Assembly (NCBI GenBank): GCA_020740775.1
Contig: JAHEWK010000005.1
Coordinates: 1,860,001-1,924,000 of the forward strand
DNA: 64,000 nt
DNA from: Ilyonectria destructans
Lineage: Eukaryota > Ascomycota > Sordariomycetes > Hypocreales > Nectriaceae
Reading direction: 5' to 3'
Part shown: piece after piece, positions 55,228 through 64,000 of the stretch
How positions within the stretch are numbered: position 1 is the first letter of the stretch
How the letters are laid out: every line of letters starts with the position of its first letter
Notes under the pieces: generated by a model
The model's input: only the letters and a program-made list of their open reading frames with translations
Told to the model about the DNA's origin: nothing
Databases searched by the model: none
Program-made: the position numbers and the translations under genes

Positions 55228-55947
55228 GCTCGCAAGCATGTACTTTGTGCGAGCCCCCTTAGCTTATCGAAAGCGGAAACAGAAGCGTGTTTAATCTAGC
55301 TGCGGATAACGGTGTTGTGCTTTTAGAGTCGATCCCCTCTGCCTTCACGCCGGCACTGGAACGAATGACCGCTATTGCACAGAATGGCAAAATCGGCCGA
55401 GTCCTCTCCATCTCCATCAATTTGAGCGCTCCACTGACTAAAGAGACAACCCAGCAATGCTGTACTCTCACGTTAGATGGTGAGCAACTCTGCGTTGGTC
55501 TTGTTGGCGAAGCTTTGTTGCCTGTCGTCCATGTATTGCACGGTCGCTCAGTCCTTGATGTCCGCCGTAAGACGGCCAGCTCCGGCTCGAATGACGATCC
55601 AGTTCACATTTGCCAACTGACCATATCTTATAACAACGCCACAGCAACTGTCACGATAGGTCATGGCGTCATCATCCCTGAGACTCTCACAGTCATCGGT
55701 AGTGAAGGCTATCTAACTATGCCCGCGCTGGCGCCGATCATCAAGTTTCCATCTGCAGTTCAAGGACATCAACTTCGAAGAAGCGTCAGATGAACAAGAT
55801 TTTCACTTCCCAACTAGGCGCGGCAGATACAGCTTTGACTTAGCTGAGTTTGTGACAGTTATTAAGCTGGGGCGTCGGCAGAGCCATATGGTCACTATTG
55901 ACAATCATGTACAGATTGCAGCGCTTATTGAGCAGGCCCTAGCATAG
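55228..55947 (+). pseudogene. broken Gfo/Idh/MocA-type oxidoreductase
   Basis: Three pieces in alternating frames match one protein. Frame 1 begins ARKHVLC and continues PLSLSKAETEAC (from 55228). Frame 0 continues NLAADNGVVLLESI and GKIGRVLSISI to GSEGYLTMPALAP (from 55287). Frame 1 resumes FKDINFEEASDEQDFHFP to the stop at 55947. The order is that of the Gfo/Idh/MocA family after the Rossmann fold: conserved EKP-type loop, central sheet domain and C-terminal helix. The two shifts near 55285 and 55757 cannot be explained by introns. The NAD-binding N-terminus is missing. Confidence 0.55.
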
Positions 55948-56204
55948 TATTAGCTATAGGACATAGAGGCAAATAGTAGTGAGGACATTTCAGGGGGCGG
56001 ACCGGTGGCAAGCGGTCAGGTTAAGGTGTAGGGATTCAAGGGGCAGGGCAAGGTGTGAGAGAAGGGGGAGACGAATGTCGCCGCCCTCGTGCTGAAGATG
56101 GCACCCGAGGCCGACTTGTATGTGGGTAAGATCTCAAGTGCTCTTGTAATTGACTGTTACTACTACACTCAAACAGAACATGAGCAATCGACTGTCTCCA
56201 AGAC

Positions 56205-57690
56205 ATGTCTTGCTATCAGCATCTCTCCGGAGAACCCGAACCCGAGGGCAGGGAGTACAGTCACGGCGACCGCCAGCCCGGTTCCTCCGAGAGTCTCACC
56301 GGTTCCCATCCCTCTGAGCTCTTGCTCACCGAATCTGACCGTGCCTACCTCAGTCTCATTGCCAGAGACAAGCCTGAAAATATCTGGGACGGCTACCCTT
56401 GCAGGCAGCCGTTCTTCAAAGCCATGTTCGATGACGAAGACTGTACTCTCTTTGGAGCCCAGTCTGGCAATGTCCAGGGAGCTTATCATCATCTCTGGCA
56501 GCGCTCTAAGCTCATCGATACGCTCGACGACCATTTCGGTTACAAGCTGTCTGTTGGAGCTCAGCCTGGGGACTGGCAGGGTGACCAAATTGACCTCTTG
56601 CGCACCAGCGAGGTCGAGCTTGTCGATTTTTTTGTTTCTGTTATTCACTGCCTCTTTGACAAGGCCGTTTACGATTTAAACTTAGCAGGGGTACCAACCC
56701 TCAGCGCAGGGGCGAAACGGTTCAGATCCCGTGCAACATTAAGACCAACCCGGGTCTACTCCCGATGGCTGCGAACCATTGCATCTTTTGAAAAGATGGA
56801 CAATGTCCCGCCCCCAGGGTGGCATTGCGTAAGTCTTCTGACAGTTTGCCAATTCCCCGCTTGAAAGACAACATGCTGATTAGTCTTGGTCAGCCCAACA
56901 GTGTTATTGAGAAATTCTTCAAAAAAAAGATCAGCCATTACATCATTGAAACCCTAACGTTGACTTACTTCAAAGATCAAAACTCATTTCCAAGATCGCT
57001 CGCGCAGCTACCCCTAATGGACTCGAATACAGAGGTTAGTCACAAATCAGCGCTCCATATCGACGGTCTTTAGGAGCTACCTCGAGGTACTCTATCACTG
57101 CTGCAGTTTCATTTCCTTCTCCCCGCTCACAGGTATTTCGGCAAGTCTAGCAAGCCACTAACGCACGAGCAATGGATTGAGAATCGCTTCCGAGCTTTGC
57201 GGCTTCTCGGCGTATTTGCATCTTTTGCTGGCAGCCTTGGAGTTGCACTGCTGTCCATGTTCTCTGGAGAACCCAGTCTCATCTCAAAGGTCATCAATCT
57301 CAAGTCTCGTGTGTTTGGGAGCGCAAGGGCCGACGATGTTATCCGCATACTCCGGCTCTTGCCTCTGGTCATTGTATATGTCCTTACCCGGCCGTGTGAT
57401 AATGGAGCTCTCGAGAGTCTGAACGATAAGTCTGTCACGCGGGAAGATAATTCGATGCTGAAGATGTCCAACTTTTTCTCAAAATTTGGCAAAACATGGT
57501 CCACCTAAGTGTTCGCGGTTCTCGACACTCTGGAGCCTCTTTTTCTGAATACAGGAAGGCGCACGGCCGTAGGGGTTGAGTACTATAAGGACAGGTGGGT
57601 AACGCTCAAGGCCAGGAACAGGGCGCATGCACTAGAGATTCTGAGGAAGACTAGAAAGACGCGCAAATGAAATTTATTATCCGGTTCAGG
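56205..57690 (+). pseudogene. uncharacterised locus, probably broken
   Basis: A frame from 56205 encodes about 205 protein-like residues (for example SDRAYLSLIARDKPENIWDG and LFDKAVYDLNL). After a frame change near 56820, a second part contains LGQPNSVIEKFFKKKISHYI. A plausible intron (GTTAGT to TGCAG, about 57034-57105) leads into a third part, RYFGKSSKPLTHEQWIENRF followed by a hydrophobic helix (LLGVFASFAGSLGVALLSMF), ending before a stop at 57506. Further coding-like residues follow to about 57670. I do not recognise the family. The frame change has no good intron, so it may be a pseudogene or a gene with errors in this assembly. Confidence 0.35.
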
Positions 57691-59174
57691 ATAATTTGCA
57701 TCCCTTCCATTCTATGGGGCACTTTCAAGGCCCTTCTATTGCGTCCCTTTCTCAATACATTCACGGATCGTAGACACTACAACCTACAATTGCGCTTGCA
57801 TCGACTGAAAGATCCACAAGGGTGCCTTTCAGGGATAGGTGGTGTCGTCCCCGGTGACAGCATCAGATGCCGAAAGGGCTCGAATTGCACCCGTTCACTT
57901 ATAAGTCACATTGATGAGGAAACTGGTACATACGACCATAGCTCTTAGAAAATACGGGACCCCGTCCGCTCTCCCTTAGTCAAGCTGAGAAGCGGTGAAT
58001 TAGTACTCGGGTCGGTGACGACCGGGGAATCCTCACTGTTGTATGTTTTTTTGTTCATTTTTATTTTGGCATCATTTTTGGTGGTGAAGAGTTGATGACA
58101 GTGAAGGCTCGTTGGAGTTGGCCTCAATGTGGCGGCCATGTAATATGTCACGTTACTGGAATCGCAGAGGCGTTGAAACCCCATAACTCGCCACCACTAA
58201 CATGGCGGTGCAATAATCCAGTGCATCGTTCCTCCAAACATTTGGATTGCAAGCCTGTATCTCAATAAATGTATTGAAAGCAACTTCCATTCTTTTCTTC
58301 GAATTGTTTGACTCGCTTATACACACCTGCACCATTGGCCCTGATTCATAGAAGTCCGGGGGTGCATTTGACTCCTGAACGTTGAATGCATGGCAACTCA
58401 AACCCTATTCTCTTCCTTCTCTCAATACAATAACTTCATGTCCCTTTAAAAGCTCCCGCATCAGATTCCCGAATCCATCTTTGTCAACTTCCTCGGTATA
58501 ATGATTGACTTACTCGCACTCACCAACTCCGGTCCCGTGCCGCCATCACTGCCCCACCCCCGGATCTCCGCCCTACGGCCGAACAGCCTCGGCACGTCCA
58601 AGCCAGGCACAGGCACGCTGCGCAGCACACACGTCTGCCCTAGCTCACTGACGTAGGCTCACTAATGGCAAAATCCCCTGCCTGTACCCATTCTCCGCTC
58701 TGCCCCGCCACTTCCCCAACACCCGCCATTAGGCCCCTCGGTCGCTCGGCCACGGAGCTTGCTGCCTGTGCTGCGCCGGTTGAGAATACGTACCCACAAC
58801 CAAGGCCAAATTAGCCCCACCGGGATGAAAAAACCACTACAGTGCCGCACTTCGGGTTAAGATTGTACTCAATTGTACGGATCGCTAGTCTCACAATTAC
58901 AACGTACAGGTTATCACAGTCAAGATGATTAAAAAGCCGCCGGCGCCCATTCTCACGACTCGCGCTGTGTTAAGCTCCTTTGCCTCTCACAACTAAGGAA
59001 TCCGATTTACATTTTTCTCTGTGTCTTTTTCCCTCTTTTTTTTCCATTAGTCATTGGTATTGGTGGAACCCATCCCAGACTCGGGACTTAAAGGTACACT
59101 CAAGTGTCACGAGTTCTTAGACCGCGGCGCAACCCACCCAATCCTCTCATAGACACCCCTTTCACTTGGCTATC
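57691..59174. other. intergenic, no gene recognised
   Basis: About 1.5 kb upstream of the ketopantoate hydroxymethyltransferase gene. A T-rich tract lies near 59010-59050, close to the likely start of transcription. Nothing else is recognised. Confidence 0.45.
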
Positions 59175-60254
59175 ATGTCGTCGGTTGTCGCACCCTTTGT
59201 GAGGTCGTGTGCCTCGTCCCTCCTGTCTCGGAGCACACGACCCCTCCGACTGGCATCATGGACCCTCGGCACCGCCACCCGGCCCCTCGCTGTGGCTCAG
59301 GCCCGGCACAGTTCGCATTCCCCAATGGGTTCGACGCCAACCAACCAACGCAAGAAGGTTACGCTGGGCACCATCCGGTCGCTGCACCGCAAGCAGGACC
59401 CCATCACCGTCATGACGGCTCATGACTTCCCAAGTGCACATGTTGCCGACCATGCTGGCATGGATGTCGTCCTCGTCGGTGACAGTTTAGCCATGGTCGC
59501 ACTTGGCATGGAGGATACCAGTGAGATCTTGTTGGACGAAATGATCCTGCACTGCCGATCCGTTGCAAGAGCCACTAAATCAGCATTTACTGTAAGGACT
59601 CCGCCCCCTTGCATTGTTTGAACATGCGCTGACCAGAAATAGGTTGGTGATTTGCCTATGGGCAGTTATGAGATTTCTCCTGAGCAAGCCCTCGCTTCAG
59701 CTATCCGCGTCATCAAGGAAGGTCGTGTTCAGAGCGTCAAGCTTGAAGGTGGTAAGGAGATGGCCTCGACCATCCGCAAGATTACCACCGCTGGCATTCC
59801 CGTCCTTGGCCACATCGGCTTGACGCCCCAACGTCAAAATGCCCTTGGGGGCTTTCGCGTTCAGGGCAAGACGAGCAACAGTGCCTTGAGCATCCTTGAA
59901 GATGCTCTGGCTATTCAGGAGGCAGGCTGCTTCGCCATGGTCATCGAGGCCGTCCCTGCTGAGGTTGCCGCCCTCATCACCGAGAAGCTGTCCGTCCCGA
60001 CCATCGGTATCGGTGCTGGTAACGGTTGCTCTGGCCAAGTCCTCGTGCAGATAGACATGATCGGCAACTTCCCTCCAGGCAGATTCCTCCCCAAGTTCGT
60101 CAAGAAGTACGGCGATGTCTGGGGTGAGAGCATGAAGGCCATCGAGGCGTACCGAGATGAGGTCAAGAGCCGAGAGTATCCTGCACCGGAGCACACCTAT
60201 CCAATCTCTTCCGAGGAGCTTGAGACCTTTACCAAGGCGGTCAAGGACATGTAA
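59175..60254 (+). CDS. 3-methyl-2-oxobutanoate (ketopantoate) hydroxymethyltransferase
   Basis: Two exons (59175-59591, 59643-60254) give 342 residues. The core shows ITVMTAHDFPSAHVADHAG, the metal site DVVLVGDSLAMV, VGDLPMGSYEISPEQAL across the intron, the KLEGG block, LGHIGLTPQ, MVIEAVP and PTIGIGAGNGCSGQVLV, all expected of PanB. The enzyme makes ketopantoate from alpha-ketoisovalerate and methylene-tetrahydrofolate, the first step towards pantothenate. The first 45 residues are Ser/Arg-rich and look like a mitochondrial presequence, in line with other fungal enzymes. The gene ends 214 bp from the tail of ATG12, which is convergent. Confidence 0.96.
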
Positions 60255-60468
60255 TGTGTTGGCCAATGACGAGCTGGTTGTTGGATCCGACTTTGTGATA
60301 GCGTTGTGAGGAGAAAGACGAGCGTTTTTGCAACCAAGAGCATGGCATAGCAAAGCATTAGAGTTAGCATATGGCGGAGTTCTGAGTGGGCTGAACCAAA
60401 GGCCCTTATTTGTTCTTGTATCTTCAGCATCCTTCGAAGCATACCAACCCGCATGGGCATTTCATCAT

Positions 60469-60987
60469 TCATCCAAATGCAGGAGTTATCGAGTATGCAA
60501 CGATCAGCTGGCCGTGTGAATTCTTAAAGCACTGTGACATCTCCATCTTAGCACATGGGCGGCAATCAAGACTGGTAGGACATACCTGGTGCAAGTTTCC
60601 AACCACCTCATCCAACGACGGCGCAAACGCACTGTTAACGTACAAAAACACGCTGTCTGAGTTTTTGCACCGCAGTTTGCGCCGCAGGTACCGCACCACC
60701 TCTTCGAACTTGCGCGCTGCGCTGATCTTGCACACGTCCTGTGCGAGCGCAGGCGCCGATCCGACGGGCTTGAATTTTATCACCACCTTGTCGACGGCAA
60801 AGCCGCCTGCGCTGGCCAGCGCGGCACTCGCGTCTCGAGGTAGGTCCGCTAGGACGACGGAGGCAGACATGGTTAGTAGCAGGTCTGGAGACTCGGCGCG
60901 GTCGGGCGTGTCGGTCTCGGCGTCGACGTCAACGGCCGGTGGGGATGGGGACGATATGCCATCTTGCGGTGGAGGATAGTCCGGCAT
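60469..60987 (-). CDS. ATG12: autophagy ubiquitin-like protein Atg12
   Basis: Two exons (60586-60987, 60469-60531) give 154 residues. Start 60987 ([10 protein letters not shown]) is the usual fungal Atg12 opening; the frame is open upstream to 61221, but that part is basic and unlike Atg12. The ubiquitin-like fold has [31 protein letters not shown] and [20 protein letters not shown]. The C-terminus reads [12 protein letters not shown], with the terminal Gly that is linked to Atg5. The 54-nt intron (GTATGT to CACAG) falls after LHQ and before CFKN, as expected for the family. The Atg12-Atg5 conjugate acts as the E3 for Atg8 lipidation on the phagophore. Confidence 0.95.
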   Translation of the reverse strand: MPDYPPPQDGISSPSPPAVDVDAETDTPDRAESPDLLLTMSASVVLADLPRDASAALASAGGFAVDKVVIKFKPVGSAPALAQDVCKISAARKFEEVVRYLRRKLRCKNSDSVFLYVNSAFAPSLDEVVGNLHQVCPTSLDCRPCAKMEMSQCFKNSHGQLIVAYSITPAFG

Positions 60988-61420
60988 GGTTGTACTGAGA
61001 AGCGAAACAGGGGACGCTTTGGAATATGAGGCTCTAGCAGATTTGAGTGTGTCGGTGTGAAGCCTGCGGAGTTTTCTTGAATGATAATGTGCAGATGTGC
61101 TGATGCAAGTGATCAGGCTGCCGAATGATTGCCTACGGCCTGAGGTGTGAGAGAACGTGGATGAAGTGGGACAGTGCGGGGCGCCCACAGCACCGTGCAC
61201 TGGCTTCAAGATACGAGACAACTTCAGTTCTCCTATATAGCTTCAGGTTCGTCCTGCTTCGCTTAGGTCATGATGTTTCCCAAAAAAATGCATGTGAGGT
61301 TTAAAATGAATATGAAATTTTCAGGCGTTTCTTTCCTCGCCAAAAATATTATCATGAGGTGAGATCGGCTCTAATCTAACCACGGCAACACAAACCAATT
61401 CCTTCTCAAGGACGCTTTCT
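60988..61420. other. intergenic upstream of ATG12
   Basis: The 433 bp between the two same-strand genes contain the ATG12 promoter and the 3' flank of the aromatic amino acid lyase gene. No gene is seen. Confidence 0.45.
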
Positions 61421-63592
61421 CTAGTAGTTTTCATTCATAGACTTGCATAGCTCATCATATTCCCCAGTCGTCCGGGGTGCAGGCCGCGACGTTTCCATGG
61501 CTTCCATGACCATGTCCATCAAGTCGCCCTTCAAACTCTCGTACACCATGCTGACCCAACTTCCAATAGTCTTCTTGTTCTCTGTCGGAAGTCCCTTTTG
61601 AGCATTGTATAGCGGGTCGTCGTCAATTCCGCACTGCGTCGGCACACCCAGCTTCGATCGCACCCAAGTATACAGTTGGGCAGAACCGTCACCCAGCTTA
61701 GTGGCCACATCAACAGGGCGGACGGCCATGTTGGGGTAGAAGATGGATGATGACGTGTCGACGACGGCCTTGTGGAAAGCTGCTCTAAAAACGGCAATGC
61801 TGGAGATTGAGCAATCTGTGTTCTCAGTCGCCAGGAACTGGGTGACGGGCGCCATTGCAGCGTCCACCGTCGGCAAAACGCGATCCTTCCAGGAGCCAGC
61901 GTTGTGGGCATACCAAGCCGACTCAATGACGGGGAATGCAACCTCGGTGAGCTTTCCGATTTGTCCCTCGCTCAATCCAAAGGCATGGAACGGTCCGTTT
62001 TGCGTGGTATCCCTCAATCTGTCGCGCAGAGTCTCCAGGAAAAGACGGTGGCTCGCACGAAGGTCAACCGCCTGGCACGAGATGTAAATGTGGCAAGCGC
62101 ACATATGAGCAACCAGATCCGCGGCCTCCATAGTTCTCCGGGCTGAGAGAAGTGCCATAGAGTTGATGCCCTGGTTGTGCATCTCGGCAGACATGATGTG
62201 GGATGAGACGGGGTGCGCAAGCGCTGCCAGCTCCGTCATGTACGCAGCCATGTTAACGTCGATGCCCTTCATGGTAAAGTTCTCCTTGTCGCTGACGTTT
62301 AGGTTGGCCTCGAGGCCGTTGCTAGTGCAGGGGTTGATGATCTCGCTGACCTGGGAGAAGAGCATACGTCCAATCATCTGCAGCGCCAGGCGCGTCTTGT
62401 CCATGGCAGAGGTGATGACGACGGCCTGGAAATTTCCTCCTGAATAGACCTCTCCCACCGCCTTGCCATCTTGCTCCGATGCATCAACCAAGGGGTTATC
62501 CGACGTGGAATTCAGCTCCACAGAGATCTGTCGCTGGGCCAGAAGGAGGTCCTCCAGGTAAGGCCCAATCCACTGGGGGCTCGTCCGCGTGGAATACCGA
62601 TCCTGCCAGAGTCCCTCGCCGGTTCTCTTTCGGTTATCCAGACCAACGACAAAGCTGGAGCCGCGCAGGAAGCTGCGAATGTTTGCTGCGGCCTCAATCT
62701 GGCCAGGGTGTGGTCGTACAGCATGGATAAAGGGGGTTGCCCACTCAACGTTGCCGCCCATGCTTTCGGATGCGAAGGCCGTCAACATCTGGGCCATAAC
62801 GGCGAGCTGCTGTGCGTCGTGGAGCACAAGACTGGCTAGGGACACGGAGGGCGCAGTGCCGTTAATGAGACCAAGGGCCTCCTTGGGGCCAAGGCCGCTG
62901 GCTGAGAGACCGCTCTGTTGAAGCGCCTCGGATGAAGGCATCACCTTAGCCGCTTGGCCCTCGCCAACCTGCACGAAGATATCGGGGTTCCCGGTTACCG
63001 CGCCAGCAATGTACGACATAGGCATGAGATCGCCCGACGCAGAGATGGTGCCCCGGATCGGCACCAGGGGGGTGATATCGTGATGCAGCAACTTCACCAG
63101 CCTCTGGAGGACCTCAAGCCGGACAGAACTCTGGCCTCGCATGTTCTGGTTGGCGCGGGCGACAATGGCTCCGCGCACCCACTCGGGCGGCATGACGTGG
63201 GAGGGCTCGCGTTCCGAGTTGCTTCCAGGGGCCTTGTCGAGGGATGTGATGATGGCGCTCTGGGTGTGCTGCAGGACACCGATCTGGTTTTCGATCCAGT
63301 CATCGGTGCGCACGTCAGCGCTGCCGCCAAAGCCAGTGTTGACTCCGTACACGACATACTTGTTGGCCAGGTAGTTGTTGAGGGCGTCGACGCTCAGGGC
63401 GATGCGGCGAGCGAGGTCCTCGTCCTGGCTGATCTCAGGCTTAACACCATAGCGGGCCACGGCAATTATGGAGGAAATGTCAAGGCTATTGCCGTCCAGG
63501 ACAATCTTACTCTTGCCAGTCTTGAGATCCTGCAGGCGCCGCCATATACCCAGCGTCGAGGTGGCGTGGGCCGGCGTCTCGAAGGTCTTCAT
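61421..63592 (-). CDS. phenylalanine/aromatic amino acid ammonia-lyase
   Basis: One exon from the ATG at 63592 gives 723 residues, the usual length for PAL. The prosthetic MIO group forms from A185-S186-G187 in GTISASGDLMPMSYIAG. The catalytic Tyr82 lies in VVYGVNTGFGG, and further conserved blocks are VELNSTSDNPLVD and SGGNFQAVVITSAMDKTRLA. The enzyme releases ammonia from phenylalanine (and perhaps tyrosine) to give cinnamate or coumarate. The substrate-selective region reads VLQHTQSAII. The frame is open 77 codons further upstream, but that part looks like leader. PAL in fungi is used for catabolism or secondary metabolites; no cluster genes are visible up to the window edge. Confidence 0.93.
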   Translation of the reverse strand: MKTFETPAHATSTLGIWRRLQDLKTGKSKIVLDGNSLDISSIIAVARYGVKPEISQDEDLARRIALSVDALNNYLANKYVVYGVNTGFGGSADVRTDDWIENQIGVLQHTQSAIITSLDKAPGSNSEREPSHVMPPEWVRGAIVARANQNMRGQSSVRLEVLQRLVKLLHHDITPLVPIRGTISASGDLMPMSYIAGAVTGNPDIFVQVGEGQAAKVMPSSEALQQSGLSASGLGPKEALGLINGTAPSVSLASLVLHDAQQLAVMAQMLTAFASESMGGNVEWATPFIHAVRPHPGQIEAAANIRSFLRGSSFVVGLDNRKRTGEGLWQDRYSTRTSPQWIGPYLEDLLLAQRQISVELNSTSDNPLVDASEQDGKAVGEVYSGGNFQAVVITSAMDKTRLALQMIGRMLFSQVSEIINPCTSNGLEANLNVSDKENFTMKGIDVNMAAYMTELAALAHPVSSHIMSAEMHNQGINSMALLSARRTMEAADLVAHMCACHIYISCQAVDLRASHRLFLETLRDRLRDTTQNGPFHAFGLSEGQIGKLTEVAFPVIESAWYAHNAGSWKDRVLPTVDAAMAPVTQFLATENTDCSISSIAVFRAAFHKAVVDTSSSIFYPNMAVRPVDVATKLGDGSAQLYTWVRSKLGVPTQCGIDDDPLYNAQKGLPTENKKTIGSWVSMVYESLKGDLMDMVMEAMETSRPAPRTTGEYDELCKSMNENY

Positions 63593-64000
63593 GATGGAAG
63601 CTGGAAAGCTGCAGTCGTAGCCAGCAATTAGGACGTCAGCACCCGTTCCCGGTCTTATATTCCGTCTAAGCCCAACGGAGGTGGCGAGGAGGGATGGATG
63701 GAGAAAAGGAGGGTCTGAGGTGGGAAACCGTTGAGTCCACGACGTGGCCCCGGAATGTCGGTATTTATTTTCTGGGGAAATCTCAAAAAAAGCAAGACAA
63801 AACGCCGGAAGTCGGAGCTGCAAGCCCCAATGTAAGACTCAGGAGAAGTCACAGATGGAGATTTATCAGTGGCTGGACCGAATTGGCTTGGGTCTGGTCC
63901 AATGTCTTGGGTCCGTTGCTCGTGGGCGTTTTTTTATGGGAACGGGGCTGGACGGGAGGTGTTTGTGGCTTCCACATGAAAACCCTGGAAAAGGAGATTG
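63593..64000. other. upstream region of the ammonia-lyase gene
   Basis: The 408 bp to the window end contain promoter-side sequence of the minus-strand lyase gene. No other gene is recognised. Confidence 0.4.

Overview
This window looks like nuclear DNA of a filamentous ascomycete, most likely a Sordariomycete. The genes carry short GT-AG introns (about 50-70 nt) with CTAAC/CTGAC-type branch sites. The gene content fits too: Crh-type GPI-anchored wall transglycosidase, PL1 pectate lyase, Atg12, Ubc8, Mms2, SLP2-type stomatin, and fungus-specific families such as DUF6594 and STAND-like kinase-TPR proteins. Several broken genes carry C-to-T nonsense changes in CpA or CpG context, as repeat-induced point mutation (RIP) would leave. 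No tRNA, rRNA, CRISPR array or intact transposon was found.

Layout. 0-6.2 kb: a large disordered conserved protein, Mms2 and a mitochondrial stomatin-like protein, the last two sharing a divergent promoter. 7.6-11 kb: a fungal membrane protein and a four-repeat cysteine-rich GPI protein. 12.7-17.3 kb: a protein that is only the Sec63/HhH part of a MER3/HFM1 helicase, and a bacterial-style M4 metallopeptidase. 18.2-27.4 kb: pectate lyase, a divergent poly(ADP-ribose) glycohydrolase, relics of a pectate lyase and of a Crh gene, and an intact Crh transglycosidase. 27.4-33.3 kb: about 6 kb without a recognisable gene. 33.3-42 kb: a zinc alcohol dehydrogenase with a GC-AG intron, a UPF1-like helicase pseudogene, and a kinase-TPR protein with seven near-identical 42-residue repeats. 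42.5-46.9 kb: a housekeeping block of SIRT5-like sirtuin, Saf4/CCDC130 splicing factor and Ubc8. 49-57.7 kb: accessory genes (DUF6594, a double retropepsin-like protein, a Nudix hydrolase, a broken Gfo/Idh/MocA gene and an unknown broken locus). 59.2-63.6 kb: ketopantoate hydroxymethyltransferase, Atg12 and a phenylalanine ammonia-lyase-type enzyme.

Most unusual observation: the Ubc8 gene (45872-46875, minus) appears to be built from nine exons, three of which are micro-exons of 8, 3 and 1 nt. Each is bounded by well-formed introns. Only with all three does the frame close and the N-terminus keep the same length and key residues as yeast Ubc8. Functionally the window mixes conserved ubiquitin, autophagy, splicing and mitochondrial genes with wall/plant-polymer enzymes and a rapidly changing accessory part. 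Exon limits were read by eye from splice motifs and family alignment remembered from knowledge, not from transcripts.
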